Source: Mycobacterium kyogaense (GTDB taxonomy: Bacteria > Actinomycetota > Actinomycetes > Mycobacteriales > Mycobacteriaceae). Taken from it: DNA of 62,974 nucleotides. A program made the position numbers and the translations under genes. A model generated the notes under the pieces. That model ran no database searches and had not been told where the DNA came from. It was given only the letters and a program-made list of their open reading frames with translations. Of this stretch, positions 61,764 through 62,974 are shown piece after piece; the stretch's first letter is position 1, and each line of letters starts with the position of its first letter. The stretch covers positions 1 to 62,974 of the forward strand of contig NZ_QJUA01000033.1 of NCBI RefSeq assembly GCF_003254575.1, written 5' to 3'.

Positions 61764-62974
61764 CCGGTTCACCGTTGACCGCCGCCGCGCTGCTGGCCGC
61801 GGCCGGTGCCACGATCGCGATCGGCGCGTACGGAGTTCGCTTCTCCCGCACCACGTCCGACTTCCTCGTCGCGTCTCGCACGGTCGGGTCGCGATGGAAT
61901 GCCGCCGCGATCTCGGGCGAATATCTCTCGGCTGCTTCGTTTCTCGGCGTCGCCGGGTTGATCGCCAAGTACGGCGCGGACGCGCTGTGGTATCCGGTCG
62001 GTTTCACAGCCGGCTACCTCGGGCTGCTGCTGTTCGTCGCCGCGCCGCTGCGTCGTTCAGGGGCCTACACCGTCCCCGACTTCGCCGAGTTCCGGCTCGG
62101 CTCGCAGCGGTTGCGCAAGGTCGCGATGCTCGTCGTGGTGGTCATCTGCATCTTCTATCTGGTACCGCAGTACCAGGGCGCAGGGCTGACGCTGAGCACA
62201 CTGCTCGGCACGCCGGTGTGGTTGGGGCCGTTGGCTGTCGGCGCAATCGTGCTGACCAACGTGGTGGCCGGCGGCATGCGCTCGATCACGTTCGTGCAGG
62301 CGTTCCAGTACTGGCTGAAGCTGACCGCGGTGGCGATTCCCGCGCTCGCGCTGGCCGGGCTGTTCCTCGGCGACCGGGGCGGCGAGCTCGGCGGCCCGTT
62401 GCCCCCGACCGTCGCGCAGGACACCACGGTGGCGATCGAGACCGACGTGGTGGTCCAGGTGGTCGCACCCGAGGGCGTCACCGTCAGCGGCACGCTCGAC
62501 GGACAGCCGGTGGCCGACGCACCCGTCGGTGCCGCGGGCCGGCACACCCTCGGCGCGGGCAGCACGCTGCGGCTCGCCTCCGGCGCCGCCACCCCGGTGC
62601 TCGCCGGCACTCCCGCCGCCGGGGCCGACTGGATCGCCTCGGGAGGTGGCCTGGGCGGCGCCCACCCGATGTACCAGGTGGTCTCGATCATGGTGGCGAC
62701 GTTCCTGGGCACCATGGGATTGCCGCATGTGCTGGTGCGCTTCTACACCAATCCCGACGGCAGGGCGGCGCGGCGCACGGCGCTGGCGGTCATCGCGCTG
62801 CTGGCGCTGTTCTATCTGTTCCCGACGCTGTTGGGCGTGTTCTCCCGGCTCTACGTGCCGCAACTGCTGATCACCGGGACCGCGGATGCGGCGGTGCTGC
62901 TGGCGCCGGGGTCGGCGGTCGGGGGGGCGGCGGGGGAGCTGGTGGGGGGGGCGGGGGGCGCGGGGGGCGTCGCC
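61760..62974 (+). CDS. Sodium/solute symporter (ActP-like SSS family), 3' end missing
   Basis: The first 405 codons of a 12-13-helix transporter are visible. SSS marks include VASRTVGSRWNAAAISGEYLSAASFLG, the GLIAKYGADALWYPVGFT helix, YTVPDFAEFRLGS, and a late IMVATFLGTMGLPHVLVRFYTNP. An extracellular insertion (about 215-290) is rich in Ala/Val/Gly. The GTG start overlaps the DUF485-like stop. It likely imports acetate, pyruvate or a similar acid under control of the LytS/LytTR pair. The last ~20 codons are degraded into Gly/Ala by the G-rich edge, so they should not be trusted. Confidence 0.9.
   Translation, partial: MTGSPLTAAALLAAAGATIAIGAYGVRFSRTTSDFLVASRTVGSRWNAAAISGEYLSAASFLGVAGLIAKYGADALWYPVGFTAGYLGLLLFVAAPLRRSGAYTVPDFAEFRLGSQRLRKVAMLVVVVICIFYLVPQYQGAGLTLSTLLGTPVWLGPLAVGAIVLTNVVAGGMRSITFVQAFQYWLKLTAVAIPALALAGLFLGDRGGELGGPLPPTVAQDTTVAIETDVVVQVVAPEGVTVSGTLDGQPVADAPVGAAGRHTLGAGSTLRLASGAATPVLAGTPAAGADWIASGGGLGGAHPMYQVVSIMVATFLGTMGLPHVLVRFYTNPDGRAARRTALAVIALLALFYLFPTLLGVFSRLYVPQLLITGTADAAVLLAPGSAVGGAAGELVGGAGGAGGVA
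62914..62974. other. G-rich degraded sequence at contig end
   Basis: The final ~60 bases contain runs of six to eight G. They replace codons that in the transporter family encode a mixed hydrophobic helix, while the reading frame stays open. The bias toward G suggests low-quality base calls at an assembly end. Confidence 0.65.

Overview
The window looks like one complete contig of a draft actinobacterial assembly, most likely a fast-growing Mycolicibacterium/Mycobacterium. The evidence is high GC, many GTG/TTG starts, YrbE permeases of an mce operon, DUF732 secreted proteins, several F420-type luciferase-like oxidoreductases, and the pimE-phhB-mutT2 neighbourhood known from M. tuberculosis. 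The first ~65 bases match a Nextera adapter. The last ~60 bases are a G-rich, degraded continuation of a transporter gene. Both edges are therefore probably assembly ends, not biology.

Region 1 (about 66-31,200) is a catabolic island for a hydrophobic, probably cyclic, substrate. Uptake is suggested by yrbEA/yrbEB. A ten-gene minus-strand operon (20,452 to 7,754) encodes a HAPMO-like Baeyer-Villiger monooxygenase, aldehyde dehydrogenase, cytochrome P450, CoA-transferase, double hot-dog hydratase, acyl-CoA synthetase, SDR, a paired FadE alpha/beta acyl-CoA dehydrogenase and an enoyl-CoA hydratase. Around it lie another FadD, thiolase, FadE, EchA, aldehyde dehydrogenase, an AveC-like membrane protein, a lactonase-type amidohydrolase, a ferredoxin/ferredoxin-reductase fusion, a 3Fe-4S ferredoxin and two TetR regulators. 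Many of these promoters share an 18-bp palindrome close to TGCGAAT-N4-ATTCGCA. I count ten copies, one of them just upstream of the TetR gene at 6,998. This looks like a dedicated regulon that joins mce transport to oxidation and ring/chain degradation, and it is the main discovery in the window.

Region 2 (31,200-51,300) is a mosaic of smaller catabolic units. There is a MarR unit with a decayed oxidase subunit III/IV cluster (several frameshifts and a nonsense codon) and a second shared motif (TTGAAC). There is an SDR-thiolase-FadE-GntR beta-oxidation operon divergent from another FadE. A MaoC, class III CoA-transferase and CitE-like lyase with a hydrolase form another unit. A putative amine-uptake/oxidation unit holds an APC permease, a TIGR04076 protein, two tandem LLM oxidoreductases, a flavin amine oxidase and a TetR with its own TTCTAC-N4-GTAGAA palindrome.

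Region 3 (51,450-62,974) is conserved chromosomal backbone: mutT2, phhB, pimE, two Ala/Pro-rich secreted proteins, a DUF1059 protein, a degenerate resolvase domain, an HhH-GPD repair protein, a DUF2795 protein, a PoxB-like TPP enzyme and two small secreted proteins. It ends with a LytS/LytTR two-component system (kinase frameshifted at a C run) upstream of a DUF485-like protein and a sodium/solute symporter cut by the contig end. No rRNA, tRNA, CRISPR array or intact insertion sequence was seen.
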